A stretch of 64,000 nucleotides of DNA. It comes from Azospira inquinata (GTDB lineage Bacteria; Pseudomonadota; Gammaproteobacteria; Burkholderiales; Rhodocyclaceae). This document shows, in pieces, positions 1 through 7,988 of the stretch. The notes under the pieces were generated by a model. It saw only the letters and a program-made list of their open reading frames with translations. It had not been told where the DNA came from and searched no databases. A program made the translations under genes and the position numbers. Numbering within the stretch: position 1 is the stretch's first letter; every line of letters starts with the position of its first letter. The stretch is from the NCBI RefSeq assembly GCF_018905915.1, contig NZ_CP064782.1, forward strand, positions 372,001 through 436,000, read 5' to 3'.

Positions 1-1088
1 GACGGCTGGAAGACGCTTTCTGGGAGCCGAAACTGGCGGCCCTGGTGGACGGCCTTCTGGAAAGCGGCGGGGACGAGGACATTACCCTGGCCCTGGACCG
101 GCTCTATGAAACCCAGCCCCGGGCCCACGACGAGCTGGCGGATATGGTGGAATCCCGGGCCGAATCCTGCATCCTGCGCCAGGAAAGCCAGGAATTCGAC
201 GTGCTGCTCATCGCCGCCCCCATCCTCTCCTGGTCCCGCTTCACCATTCCCACCGCCACCCTGCCCGCCGCCCCCCTGGCCACCCTGAAGGTCCATCTGG
301 GCGCCCATGTGCTGGCGGCCGGGGCCCGGCTGGCCCTGTGCGACTACCTCTTCAGCCCGGACCAGCTGCCCCGCAGCTTTGCCGATACCCGCCAGCTGGT
401 GGCCCAGCTGGGACTCCGAGCCCTGGCCGGGGAAGACCTGGCGGTGGATACCCGGAATCTGCCGGAAACCAACCGTTTTCTCTCCGACACCCGCTATCTC
501 CTGGGGGCCGTGGTGGTGCCCCGGGGCCAGGGGCTGTTTTTCTGGAACGAAAACGACGGCAACCGGGAAGTGGCCTTAAGCCAATGGCAAAGCCAGGCGG
601 GCCCCACCCTGGAACCCCTGATGCCCGGCTGCGCCTGGGAAATGGTCCTGCCCGACGCCTATCACGCCGCCTGCCGGGCCGCAGACCGGCTCTCCCGCCC
701 CTATTCCCTGCGGGCCTCCGTGGCCTTCCTGCAAACCGTCCTGAACGCCCCGGCGGACCAGCTCCACGTGGCCATGGGCCCCTTCCACGACCAGCGCCTG
801 GAGGAATACCGCATCGGCTTTTCCTTCCAGGACCGGCCCGAAGTGGTCCACGGGGTGGTCTGGCCCCTCCTGGGGGACGAGGATGAAAACACGGACGTGG
901 CGGCGGAAATCGAAGCCACCCTAAAGGATTGTGGCGTCACCCATCTGGTCTGCCACGAACACCGTTTTCCCTTTGAATTCTGCGAAGACTGCGGCGCTCC
1001 CCTCTACCCCAACGGGGAAGGGGAACTGATGCACGCCGAGCTACCGGAAGGGGAAATGGAACAGCAACCGCCCCGCCTGCTGCACTGA
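1..1088 (+). CDS. DUF2863 family protein, 5' end outside the window
   Basis: The reading frame is already open at base 3 and has no stop before 1086-1088, so the gene starts upstream of the window; the GTG at 45 is only an internal candidate. About 360 residues are visible and resemble the DUF2863 family of betaproteobacteria, whose function is unknown. The C-terminal part carries a CEDCG motif preceded by a CHEH motif, which could bind a metal, and ends in an acidic, Pro-rich tail. No signal peptide or membrane segment is visible in the part present. It ends 181 bases before bioA and is probably a separate transcription unit. Family assignment is from recall of the sequence pattern, not a search. 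Confidence 0.75.
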   Translation, partial: RLEDAFWEPKLAALVDGLLESGGDEDITLALDRLYETQPRAHDELADMVESRAESCILRQESQEFDVLLIAAPILSWSRFTIPTATLPAAPLATLKVHLGAHVLAAGARLALCDYLFSPDQLPRSFADTRQLVAQLGLRALAGEDLAVDTRNLPETNRFLSDTRYLLGAVVVPRGQGLFFWNENDGNREVALSQWQSQAGPTLEPLMPGCAWEMVLPDAYHAACRAADRLSRPYSLRASVAFLQTVLNAPADQLHVAMGPFHDQRLEEYRIGFSFQDRPEVVHGVVWPLLGDEDENTDVAAEIEATLKDCGVTHLVCHEHRFPFEFCEDCGAPLYPNGEGELMHAELPEGEMEQQPPRLLH

Positions 1089-1225
1089 GTTTCCCGGGCC
1101 TGGGGGCTGGGGCGGGGTGTCCCCCTCCCCCAACCGGTGCCCCACTCCGTCCGGGAAGGCCCGCCGGGACTAGGGATTTCCCTGGATTGCCCCCCGGGCG
1201 CTTACAGCAGGGGGTGGGGAACGAG

Positions 1226-1247
1226 TAAAATAAAAAGTTATCTTTTT
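1226..1247 (+). promoter_or_regulatory. AT-rich palindrome and possible -10 upstream of bioA
   Basis: In an otherwise GC-rich spacer, TAAAAT at 1226-1231 could be a -10 box, with a weak CTTACA 19 bases upstream. It is followed at 1232-1247 by a perfect inverted repeat AAAAAG-TTAT-CTTTTT, 22 bases before the bioA ATG. This is the only AT-rich segment upstream of the biotin operon, so it is the likely promoter region, and the palindrome could be an operator or a short RNA hairpin. It does not look like the classical BirA or BioR operator. Confidence 0.35.
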
Positions 1248-1269
1248 GTCCCCTGCATTCCGCCTATCC

Positions 1270-2598
1270 ATGTCCGCCAATCAACGTCTCCTGGAGCGCA
1301 GCCTGGCTGCCGTGTGGCATCCCTGCACCCAGATGCAGCATCACCTGGATGGGGACGGCACGCCCCTCATTCCCATCGCCCGGGGCCAGGGCCCCTGGCT
1401 CTATGATTTCGACGGCAAGCGCTACCTGGACGGGGTGAGTTCCTGGTGGGTCAATCTTTTCGGCCACGCTAATCCCCGCATCAACGCTGCCTTGAAAGCC
1501 CAGCTGGACACCCTGGAACACGTGATTCTGGCCGGTTTCACCCATGAACCGGTGGTAGAACTGTCGGAACGGCTGGCCGCCCTCACCGGGGGCCGCCTGG
1601 GCCATTGCTCCTACGGCTCCGACGGGGCGTCCGCTACCGAAATCGCCCTGAAAATGTCCCACCATTACTGGCGCAACACGGGGCATCCGGAAAAAGACCG
1701 CTATCTGTGCCTGGAAAACAGCTACCACGGGGAAACGGTGGGGGCCCTGGCGGTCACGGACGTGAGCCTGTTCAAGGAAGCCTACGCGCCCCTGGTGCGC
1801 CCTGCGGGCACCGTGCCCAGCCCGGACTGGCGCCGGGCCGAAGCCGGGGAAACGGCGGCGGATGTGGCCCGACGGGCCGCCGCCGCCCTGGAAGCCCGGC
1901 TGGAAAAGGAACACGCCCAGCTGGCCGCCCTCATTGTGGAGCCCCTGATCCAATGCGCCGGGGGCATGGCCATGCACGACCCCCTCTACCTGAAGCTGGC
2001 CCGGGAACTCTGCGACCGCTACGGGGTGCACCTCATCTGCGACGAAATCGCCGTGGGCAATGGCCGCACCGGCACCTATTTCGCCCACCAGCAGGCGGAC
2101 ATCATTCCCGATTTTCTCTGCACCTCCAAGGGCCTCACCGGGGGCTACCTGCCTCTTTCCGTGGTGCTCACCACGGATAAGGTTTATGAAGCCTTCCTGG
2201 ACGAAAAGGTGAGCCGGGCCTTTCTCCACTCCCATTCCTACACGGGCAACGCCCTGGCCTGCCGGGCGGCCCTGGCCACCCTGGATATTTTCCAGGAAGA
2301 CCGGGTACTGGAGCGCAACCGGGAAAAATCCGCCCGGTTCGACGCCCTCCTGGCCCCCCTCAAGGACCATCCCCAGGTACGCCATTACCGGCATCGGGGC
2401 ATGATCTTCGCGTTCGACGTGGCCGACGCCCCGGCGGACTTTTCCCGCCGTTTCTACAAGGCCTGTCTGGCCCGGGAAATTCTCCTGCGGCCCTTCGGCA
2501 ACACGGTCTATTTCATGCCCCCCTACGTGGTGGAGGAAGCCGAACTGGCCTTCCTCAGCGAACGGGCCGCCGCCGCCCTGGAAGAGGCCCTGTCATGA
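1270..2598 (+). CDS. bioA: adenosylmethionine-8-amino-7-oxononanoate aminotransferase BioA
   Basis: BioA transfers the amino group of S-adenosylmethionine to KAPA to give DAPA, the penultimate precursor before dethiobiotin. The 442-residue protein is a full-length class III PLP aminotransferase. It shows the substrate-site SSWWVNLFGHANP, the YGSDGASATE phosphate-binding segment, the Asp of LICDEIAVG that contacts the pyridine nitrogen, and the PLP lysine in CTSKGLTGGYLPL. The ATG at 1270 was chosen because it precedes the conserved N-terminus; a TTG at 1246 would add only eight unconserved residues and overlap the palindrome. It is the first gene of bioAFHC, and its stop overlaps the bioF start by 4 bases. 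Confidence 0.97.
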   Translation: MSANQRLLERSLAAVWHPCTQMQHHLDGDGTPLIPIARGQGPWLYDFDGKRYLDGVSSWWVNLFGHANPRINAALKAQLDTLEHVILAGFTHEPVVELSERLAALTGGRLGHCSYGSDGASATEIALKMSHHYWRNTGHPEKDRYLCLENSYHGETVGALAVTDVSLFKEAYAPLVRPAGTVPSPDWRRAEAGETAADVARRAAAALEARLEKEHAQLAALIVEPLIQCAGGMAMHDPLYLKLARELCDRYGVHLICDEIAVGNGRTGTYFAHQQADIIPDFLCTSKGLTGGYLPLSVVLTTDKVYEAFLDEKVSRAFLHSHSYTGNALACRAALATLDIFQEDRVLERNREKSARFDALLAPLKDHPQVRHYRHRGMIFAFDVADAPADFSRRFYKACLAREILLRPFGNTVYFMPPYVVEEAELAFLSERAAAALEEALS

Positions 2599-3806
2599 TC
2601 TGGGAAGACCTGGGCCCCCAACTGGATGCCATCGACGCCGAAGGCCTGACCCGGCGCCGCCGCATTCTGGATTCCAACTGCGGACCGGAAGCGGTGGTGG
2701 ATGGCCGCCTGCTCCTGGCCTTCTGTTCCAACGATTACCTGGGGCTGGCCAACGACCCCCGCATCGCCCAGGCCATGGCCGATGGGGCCCTGCGCTGGGG
2801 CGCGGGCTCTGGCGCCGCCCATCTGGTAAGCGGCCACCTGCGCCCCCACCATGAGCTGGAAGAAGCCCTGGCCTGGTTCGAGGCCCGACACCGGGCCATT
2901 TATTTCTCCACTGGCTACATGGCCAATCTGGCCCTGGTCCCCACCCTGGTGGGCCGGGGGGACGCGGTATTCGCCGACAAGCTGAACCACGCTTCCCTCA
3001 TCGACGCGGTGCAGCTCTGCCGGGCCGAGAGCCACCGCTACCCCCACCGGGACATGGCCGCCCTGGAACGGCTGCTGGCCGCCTCCGAGGCCCGCCACAA
3101 GCTCATCGTCACCGATGCGGTATTCAGCATGGACGGGGATATGGCCCCCCTGGACACCCTTTACGAACTGGCGGAAAAGTACGACGCCTGGCTGGTCATT
3201 GACGACGCCCACGGCTTCGGCGTTCTGGGCCCCCACGGCCAGGGCTCCACGGGCCACTTCGGCCTGCCCCCTTCGGGACGGGTGCTCTACATGGGCACCC
3301 TGGGCAAGGCCGCCGGGGTTTCCGGGGCCTTTATCGCCGGCAGCGCCCGGGTCATTGAATGGCTCTTGCAACGGGCCCGCACCTATATTTTCACCACCGC
3401 CTCCAGCCCGGCCGTGGCCTGCGCCCTGTTAAAGAGCCTGGACATTATCCGGGGCGAGGAAGGGGATCAGCGCCGCGCCCACCTGCAAACACTGATCGCC
3501 CACCTGCGCCAGCGTCTGGCGCCCCTGGCGGAAGCCGCGGGCTGGGAGCTGGCGGCCTCGGAAACCGCCATCCAGCCCCTCATCATCGGCGGCAACCAGG
3601 AAACCCTGGCCGTGGCCAAGGCCCTGGACGAGCGCAACATCTGGGTGCCCGCCATCCGTCCCCCCACCGTGCCCAAGGGCCATTCCCGCCTGCGCATTTC
3701 CCTTTCCGCCGCCCACACCCTGGAACAGGTGGATCGGCTGGCGGATGCCCTGACGGACATCGCCGCCCGCCACCCCGCCCCGGCGCCCGCAGGGGCCTCG
3801 GCGTGA
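2595..3806 (+). CDS. bioF: 8-amino-7-oxononanoate synthase BioF
   Basis: BioF condenses pimeloyl-ACP (or -CoA) with L-alanine, releasing CO2, to form KAPA. The 403-residue protein has the alpha-oxoamine synthase landmarks in order: SNDYLGLA near residue 49, the DDAHGFGVLGPHGQGS block that stacks on and anchors PLP, and the PLP lysine in TLGKAAGVSGAF. The ATG overlaps the bioA stop (ATGA), which points to translational coupling, and its own stop overlaps the GTG of bioH. The last 15 residues are Ala/Pro-rich and unlikely to be structured. Confidence 0.97.
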   Translation: MIWEDLGPQLDAIDAEGLTRRRRILDSNCGPEAVVDGRLLLAFCSNDYLGLANDPRIAQAMADGALRWGAGSGAAHLVSGHLRPHHELEEALAWFEARHRAIYFSTGYMANLALVPTLVGRGDAVFADKLNHASLIDAVQLCRAESHRYPHRDMAALERLLAASEARHKLIVTDAVFSMDGDMAPLDTLYELAEKYDAWLVIDDAHGFGVLGPHGQGSTGHFGLPPSGRVLYMGTLGKAAGVSGAFIAGSARVIEWLLQRARTYIFTTASSPAVACALLKSLDIIRGEEGDQRRAHLQTLIAHLRQRLAPLAEAAGWELAASETAIQPLIIGGNQETLAVAKALDERNIWVPAIRPPTVPKGHSRLRISLSAAHTLEQVDRLADALTDIAARHPAPAPAGASA

Positions 3807-4579
3807 GCGGCCCCGCCGCCTCCCCCTCTGCCCTGGTACTGATCCACGGCTGGGGCCTGGACAGCCGGGTCTGGCAGGGTCTGCTGTCCCCTCTCCATGC
3901 CTACCTGGGCCGGGACTTTCCCCTGATATGCCTGGATTTGCCCGGCTACCAGGGCCGCCCGGACCTGGAAGACCCCATCGCCCGCAGCGTGGACGCCCTG
4001 CTGGAACAGGTGCCCCCCGGCGCCGTGGTGGCCGGCTGGTCCCTGGGGGGCCTGCTGGCCCAGCTCATGGCGGTACGGGACCCAGCCCGGGTGGCCCGGC
4101 TGGCCCTGATCGCCACCACCCCCTGCTTTGTCCGGAAAAAAGCCTGGGCCCACGGCCAACCCGCCGCCCTGTTAACCGCCTTTGCCGCCGCCGTGGACGA
4201 AGACCCGGCCGGGGTGCTGCCCCGCTTTTCCGCCCTGATTAACCAGGGGGACCACCAGCAGCGGGCCCTGGCCCGCCAACTGGCGCCCCTGGCCCACCCT
4301 CCCCTGCCCGCCACCCCGGCCCTGGCCCGGGGCCTGGCCTGGCTCAAGGACCTGGATCTGCGCCCCCTGGCGCCCCGCATCCACCAGCCCACCCTGGTGC
4401 TGCACGGGGACCAGGACCCCCTCATGCCCCTGGGAGCCGGGGCCTGGCTGGCGGACCATCTGCCCCAGGCCCGGCGGGTCACGGTGCCCGGCGCCGCCCA
4501 TGTGCCCTTTCTGGCTGATCCGGAAAGCACCGCCCGGGCCCTGGCAGAACTGATTCAGGATGGGGAGCCCCGGCCTTGA
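3803..4579 (+). CDS. bioH: pimeloyl-ACP methyl ester esterase BioH
   Basis: BioH hydrolyses pimeloyl-ACP methyl ester to pimeloyl-ACP, ending the BioC-protected synthesis of the pimelate chain on fatty acid synthase. The 258-residue alpha/beta hydrolase shows LIHGWG near the N-terminus (oxyanion region), the nucleophile elbow GWSLGG, an Asp in LHGDQDPLMP and the catalytic His in GAAHVPF. The frame is open far upstream inside bioF, but homology begins at the GTG at 3803, whose last bases form the bioF stop (GTGA). This gives a normal BioH length. The non-ATG start suggests that translation depends on ribosomes finishing bioF. Confidence 0.95.
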   Translation: MSGPAASPSALVLIHGWGLDSRVWQGLLSPLHAYLGRDFPLICLDLPGYQGRPDLEDPIARSVDALLEQVPPGAVVAGWSLGGLLAQLMAVRDPARVARLALIATTPCFVRKKAWAHGQPAALLTAFAAAVDEDPAGVLPRFSALINQGDHQQRALARQLAPLAHPPLPATPALARGLAWLKDLDLRPLAPRIHQPTLVLHGDQDPLMPLGAGAWLADHLPQARRVTVPGAAHVPFLADPESTARALAELIQDGEPRP

Positions 4580-5394
4580 TCCGCCCTGCCGACAAAATCC
4601 TAGTGCGCCGCTCCTTTGACCGGGCCGCCGCCACCTATGATCGGGCCGCCCAGTTGCAGCGTCAGGTCTGCGAAGCCCTGGCCGCCCGCCTGGACGGCGC
4701 CCCCCAGGGCCCCTTGCTGGACGCGGGCTGTGGCACGGGTTACGGCGCCCGGCTCCTGGCCCGGCGCTTTCCCGACCAGCCCCTGATCCTGGCGGACTTC
4801 GCCCCGGCCATGCTGGGCCTGGCCCGTCAGGCCCAGCCCACGGCCAGCAACACGGCGGCCCTGCAAAATCCGGTGGGCGCCCCCATCGGCCTGCCGGTCT
4901 GCGCCGACGTGGAAAGCCTGCCCCTGAAATCCGCCAGCCTGGGCCTGTACTGGTCCAGCCTCACCCTGCAATGGTGCGACCTGCCCCGGGCCCTGGGAGA
5001 AGCCCACCGGGTGCTATTTCCTGGGGGACGACTGGCGGTGAGCACCCTGGGGCCGGGCACCTTTCAGGAATTGCGTCAGGCCTTCGCCGGGGTAGACCCC
5101 CACCGCCATGTGCTGCCCTTCCGGGATGCCCCGGCGGGAGCCGCTGCCGCCCTGGCCGCCGGTTTTTACGGGGTACGGGCGGAACGCCTCCAATTCCGCC
5201 TCCATTACCCCAACCTGCGCCAGCTGCTGCGGGCCATCAAGGACGTGGGGGCCAATCAGGTGGGGGGCCCCCGCCGCCCCGTGCTCATGGGCAAAGCCGC
5301 CTGGCGCACCGTGGAAGCGGCCTACGAACGCTGCCGCACCCCCCAGGGCCTACCCCTGAGCTACGACGTAGTCCTGCTCACCGGCCACAAATAG
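4576..5394 (+). CDS. bioC: malonyl-ACP O-methyltransferase BioC
   Basis: BioC methylates the free carboxyl of malonyl-ACP with SAM so that fatty acid synthase can extend it as if it were an acyl primer. The 272-residue protein begins with the family signature RRSFDRAAATYD, followed by the SAM-binding glycine motif LLDAGCGTGYGARLL, and then the acidic ADVESLPL segment. Its start is a TTG overlapping the bioH stop (TTGA); no better in-frame ATG lies before the conserved RRSFD segment. It is the last of the four overlapped genes, followed by a 147-base gap before bioD. Confidence 0.95.
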   Translation: MIRPADKILVRRSFDRAAATYDRAAQLQRQVCEALAARLDGAPQGPLLDAGCGTGYGARLLARRFPDQPLILADFAPAMLGLARQAQPTASNTAALQNPVGAPIGLPVCADVESLPLKSASLGLYWSSLTLQWCDLPRALGEAHRVLFPGGRLAVSTLGPGTFQELRQAFAGVDPHRHVLPFRDAPAGAAAALAAGFYGVRAERLQFRLHYPNLRQLLRAIKDVGANQVGGPRRPVLMGKAAWRTVEAAYERCRTPQGLPLSYDVVLLTGHK

Positions 5395-5541
5395 GGCGCG
5401 GCCCCCAGGCCCGGGCGCTACCTCGCCCGGCGGCCTGCCGCCGCCATCCCGTCCCTTTTTTACGGGCCCCGACGCTCCGCGTCGGCCACCCACTGCGGCC
5501 CGGCGTTTGACGCCCGCCGCCCTTTTTAGAAAGGACAAATT
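5395..5541 (+). other. bioC-bioD spacer with GC-rich hairpin
   Basis: This 147-base spacer holds no gene. At 5469-5485 it has a 7-base-pair inverted repeat (CCGACGC-TCC-GCGTCGG) without a downstream T run, so it is not a convincing intrinsic terminator. It may moderate readthrough or stabilise the upstream mRNA. The bioD ribosome binding site AAAGGA lies at its end. Confidence 0.4.
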
Positions 5542-6201
5542 ATGCAAAAAGGCTTTTTCATCGCCGGTACGGATACGGAAATCGGCAAGACCTTCACCGC
5601 CTGCGCCCTGCTCCACGCCGCCCGCCGGGCCGGATACAGCGCCCTGGCCATGAAGCCCATCGCCGCGGGCGTGGAGGCCGACGGGGAAAACGAAGATGTG
5701 CGCCGCCTCATGGCCAATGCCTCCGTGGCCGCCCCCCGGGACTGGGTCAATCCCTACCTCTACGATCCCCCCATCGCCCCCCACGTGGCCGCCCAGGAAG
5801 CCGGACGCCCCATTGAACTGCCCGTGATCCTGGACGCCTACGCCAAGCTCCAGCCCCTGGCGGAGGTGGTCATTGTGGAAGGCGTGGGAGGCTTTCGCGT
5901 GCCCCTGGGAGACACCATCGAGGCCGCCGATCTGGCGGTCCAACTGGGCCTGCCGGTGATCCTGGCCGTGGGGGTTAAGCTGGGCTGCATCAGCCACGCC
6001 CTCCTCACCGCCGAAGCCATCCAGGCCCGGGGCCTGACCCTGGCCGGCTGGGTCGCCAACTGCGTGGATCCGGCCATGGCCCGCCGGGAAGAAAACATCA
6101 CCGCCCTGGAAACCCGCCTAGCCGCCCCCCGCCTAGGCACCCTGCCCTTCCAGGAACAATTGAATCCGGCGGAAGCGGGGGCGTTGCTGCGTTTGCCTTG
6201 A
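5542..6201 (+). CDS. bioD: ATP-dependent dethiobiotin synthetase BioD
   Basis: BioD closes the ureido ring of dethiobiotin from DAPA, CO2 and ATP. The 219-residue protein has the modified P-loop GTDTEIGKT near residue 9, the catalytic Lys in MKPIAAG, and the VEGVGG motif that contacts substrate and Mg-ATP. The ATG at 5542 is preceded by AAAGGA at 6-8 bases. Past the stop, an 8-bp inverted repeat (6210-6229, TTCCCGGC/GCCGGGAA) has no U tract. With bioAFHC this leaves only bioB missing from the pathway here. Confidence 0.97.
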   Translation: MQKGFFIAGTDTEIGKTFTACALLHAARRAGYSALAMKPIAAGVEADGENEDVRRLMANASVAAPRDWVNPYLYDPPIAPHVAAQEAGRPIELPVILDAYAKLQPLAEVVIVEGVGGFRVPLGDTIEAADLAVQLGLPVILAVGVKLGCISHALLTAEAIQARGLTLAGWVANCVDPAMARREENITALETRLAAPRLGTLPFQEQLNPAEAGALLRLP

Positions 6202-6259
6202 GGGTGGATTTCCCGGCTTGGGCCGGGAATGCAGGGGGAAAGCGACCGCAGGTAAATCC

Positions 6260-6601
6260 TCAGAGTCCCCCTCCTCTCTTGAGGAAAGGCATAAGGATTG
6301 CGAAGGCAACAATTACAAAAGCAAAATAGTGCAGCGGAATCCAAAAGATTGTGTGCTTTTCTTTAAGCACCACCTTCTGCTGGGTTTGTGGATCAATGAG
6401 CTCTTTTCCAGGCAGATCGTTAAGACGTTTTCCGAACCACCAAACAACCATAGCCGATAAAATCAGCACAAACATCGGCGCCCAAGCATGAGAGGAATAG
6501 TAACCGTCACCAAAGACTTTATCCAAGCCCAAATTTCCCAGCAAGACAAAAACCAAGGGAACCAATACACCAGCAAAGCCCGCCCCTTGCCATACAATCA
6601 T
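6260..6601 (-). CDS. small integral membrane protein, unrecognised
   Basis: The 113-residue product has three hydrophobic segments: residues about 7-25, 40-55 and 91-108. A charged central loop carries the FGKRLNDLPGKELIDPQTQQK segment split around residues 57-78. I do not recognise a family. The ATG at 6601 is favoured over one 36 bases upstream because AAGGGG sits 6 bases before it. Base composition is clearly more AT-rich than the flanking bio and pqi genes, and it sits in the low-GC island with a GNAT gene. It converges with bioD, which ends 58 bases away. Confidence 0.7.
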   Translation of the reverse strand: MIVWQGAGFAGVLVPLVFVLLGNLGLDKVFGDGYYSSHAWAPMFVLILSAMVVWWFGKRLNDLPGKELIDPQTQQKVVLKEKHTIFWIPLHYFAFVIVAFAILMPFLKRGGGL

Positions 6602-7467
6602 TGAAAACCCCTTAAATAAATACAACGCCCGCCGCATTCAATATAATTTTGCCAAACAAATTAGCAGCACCAATTATTTTATTAACCTTCAATCAAGCAC
6701 CATTTCACCAAAACCAGTTAGCAAGCAGATACTTGACAACAGCATTATATAACCAATTTATGCAATTTGGGCAAGCCTCTACTCCAGGGCACAGGCGTAC
6801 TCGCCCAGTTTTTCAGATCAGCGGTATTGTTTGGCCAACGCCCCGAATCGTTATTATCTAAGGACTCCCGCCACCATCAGCACACATATATTAGATTGGC
6901 AGTCATTGGCGTACGTCCCCGATTGACTGATACCTCCAGGCCGGATGGGTTCATACTTTTGTGCCGCAGGTGGATTGAACCTAACTGCCACAAAAGAACT
7001 ACCGACACTTTTAAACCCAACAAAATTTTGAATTGTATGCTTATGACGGAAAAAATGGGTCAACAGAAAATGTATCAGCAATATAAGATAGACCGCGTAG
7101 CGCATCCTATATACGATTCATTTATTCGCCAGAAATTTACTAAAAACAACAGTTGAGCATTTATCCGGATCAATATACCCCCAATACACCAAGTCCCCAC
7201 ATAGCCAAATTATTTTATTCACTTGGTAGCCACCATTAATAAAATAGGCTATTTTAAATATATATTTCTTGATACTGTCACCCTGTATTCGCCCCCCCTA
7301 AAAGCGCTCAAATATTGCCAATAGCATTACAACCGCTTTCGAACAAAATAACCACGGGCCGCCCCTGCTCACCTCTAGCCCAGCATTATCTATAGGCTAT
7401 CCCCACTCAGTTTATTCCCAACGTTTCTGCTTCCGTATCAACAAAAAACCCAATCTTTAGGACAGCC
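6602..7467. other. AT-rich region without a supportable gene
   Basis: This stretch of about 0.87 kb is markedly AT-rich compared with the rest of the window and contains frequent A/T runs. Short open frames occur on both strands (for example 6767-7156 plus and 6854-7105 minus), but they lack ribosome sites, family resemblance and consistent codon use. The minus-strand frame has a plausible-looking middle segment (VAVRFNPPAAQKYEP) that may be a decayed repeat or gene relic. I see no tRNA, inverted repeat ends or transposase. It is best read as intergenic DNA or remnants within a transferred segment. Confidence 0.5.
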
Positions 7468-7968
7468 ATGCCCCGTATTCTGCTTCGCTCCCCCACCCTT
7501 GCCGACCAAGACGAGTTCTTAGCGCTCGCAAAAGCCAGCCGGGCATTGCACCGGCCCTGGGTGTCCGCGCCATCCACACCAGAAGCGTTTCGCGACTATC
7601 TGGAGCGCATGTCTCAACCAGAAAATGCGGCTTTCCTGGTTTGTGCTGCCAACTCTGGGCAGATTGCAGGGGTAATTAATCTCACCAACATTGTGCTTCG
7701 CGTATTTCGCAGCGGCTATCTGGGTTACTACGCCTTTGCTGGCTTCGAGGGCCAAGGGTTTATGGGCAGCGGCTTGCGTGCGGTGGTGCGCCACGCTTTC
7801 ACCCAGCTCAAACTCCATCGCCTTGAAGCCAACATTCAACCAAGCAATGTTGCGTCTATCGCCCTGGTTAAGGCCTGTGGTTTTGCTCAGGAGGGGTACT
7901 CACCGCGCTACCTCAAGATCGGCAATCGGTGGCGCGATCATGAGCGTTGGGCCATTCTCGCCTCCTAG
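7468..7968 (+). CDS. RimJ/RimL-type GNAT N-acetyltransferase
   Basis: This 166-residue protein has the GNAT fold of the RimJ/RimL group, which acetylates N-terminal amines of proteins or small-molecule amines using acetyl-CoA. The pyrophosphate-binding turn is seen as the FEGQGFMGSGLR segment around residues 94-105. It is followed by the family's LHRLEANIQPSN and the C-terminal ALVKACGFAQEGYSPRY. The gene is intermediate in GC between the AT-rich DNA before it and the chromosome after it. It converges on pqiC with only a palindrome between them. The substrate cannot be told; it could be a ribosomal-protein or antibiotic-type acetylase. Confidence 0.88.
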   Translation: MPRILLRSPTLADQDEFLALAKASRALHRPWVSAPSTPEAFRDYLERMSQPENAAFLVCAANSGQIAGVINLTNIVLRVFRSGYLGYYAFAGFEGQGFMGSGLRAVVRHAFTQLKLHRLEANIQPSNVASIALVKACGFAQEGYSPRYLKIGNRWRDHERWAILAS

Positions 7969-7972
7969 TCCC

Positions 7973-7988
7973 TTGATCAATTGATCAA
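7973..7988. repeat. tandem TTGATCAA palindrome at the island edge
   Basis: TTGATCAA is repeated twice in direct succession, giving a perfect 16-base palindrome. It lies between the GNAT stop and the pqiC stop and overlaps the latter. The composition changes here from the AT-rich island to GC-rich DNA. It could be a protein-binding site, a weak bidirectional terminator without T tract, or a junction scar. Confidence 0.5.

Noticed and set aside
6854..7105. Minus-strand open frame of 83 residues with a plausible-looking middle segment
   Set aside because: It may be a relic, but no start signal or recognisable domain supports a gene; kept only as a note in the region entry.
6767..7156. Plus-strand open frame in the AT-rich region
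   Set aside because: No ribosome site, no family pattern and irregular composition; it overlaps an opposite-strand frame with equal claim.
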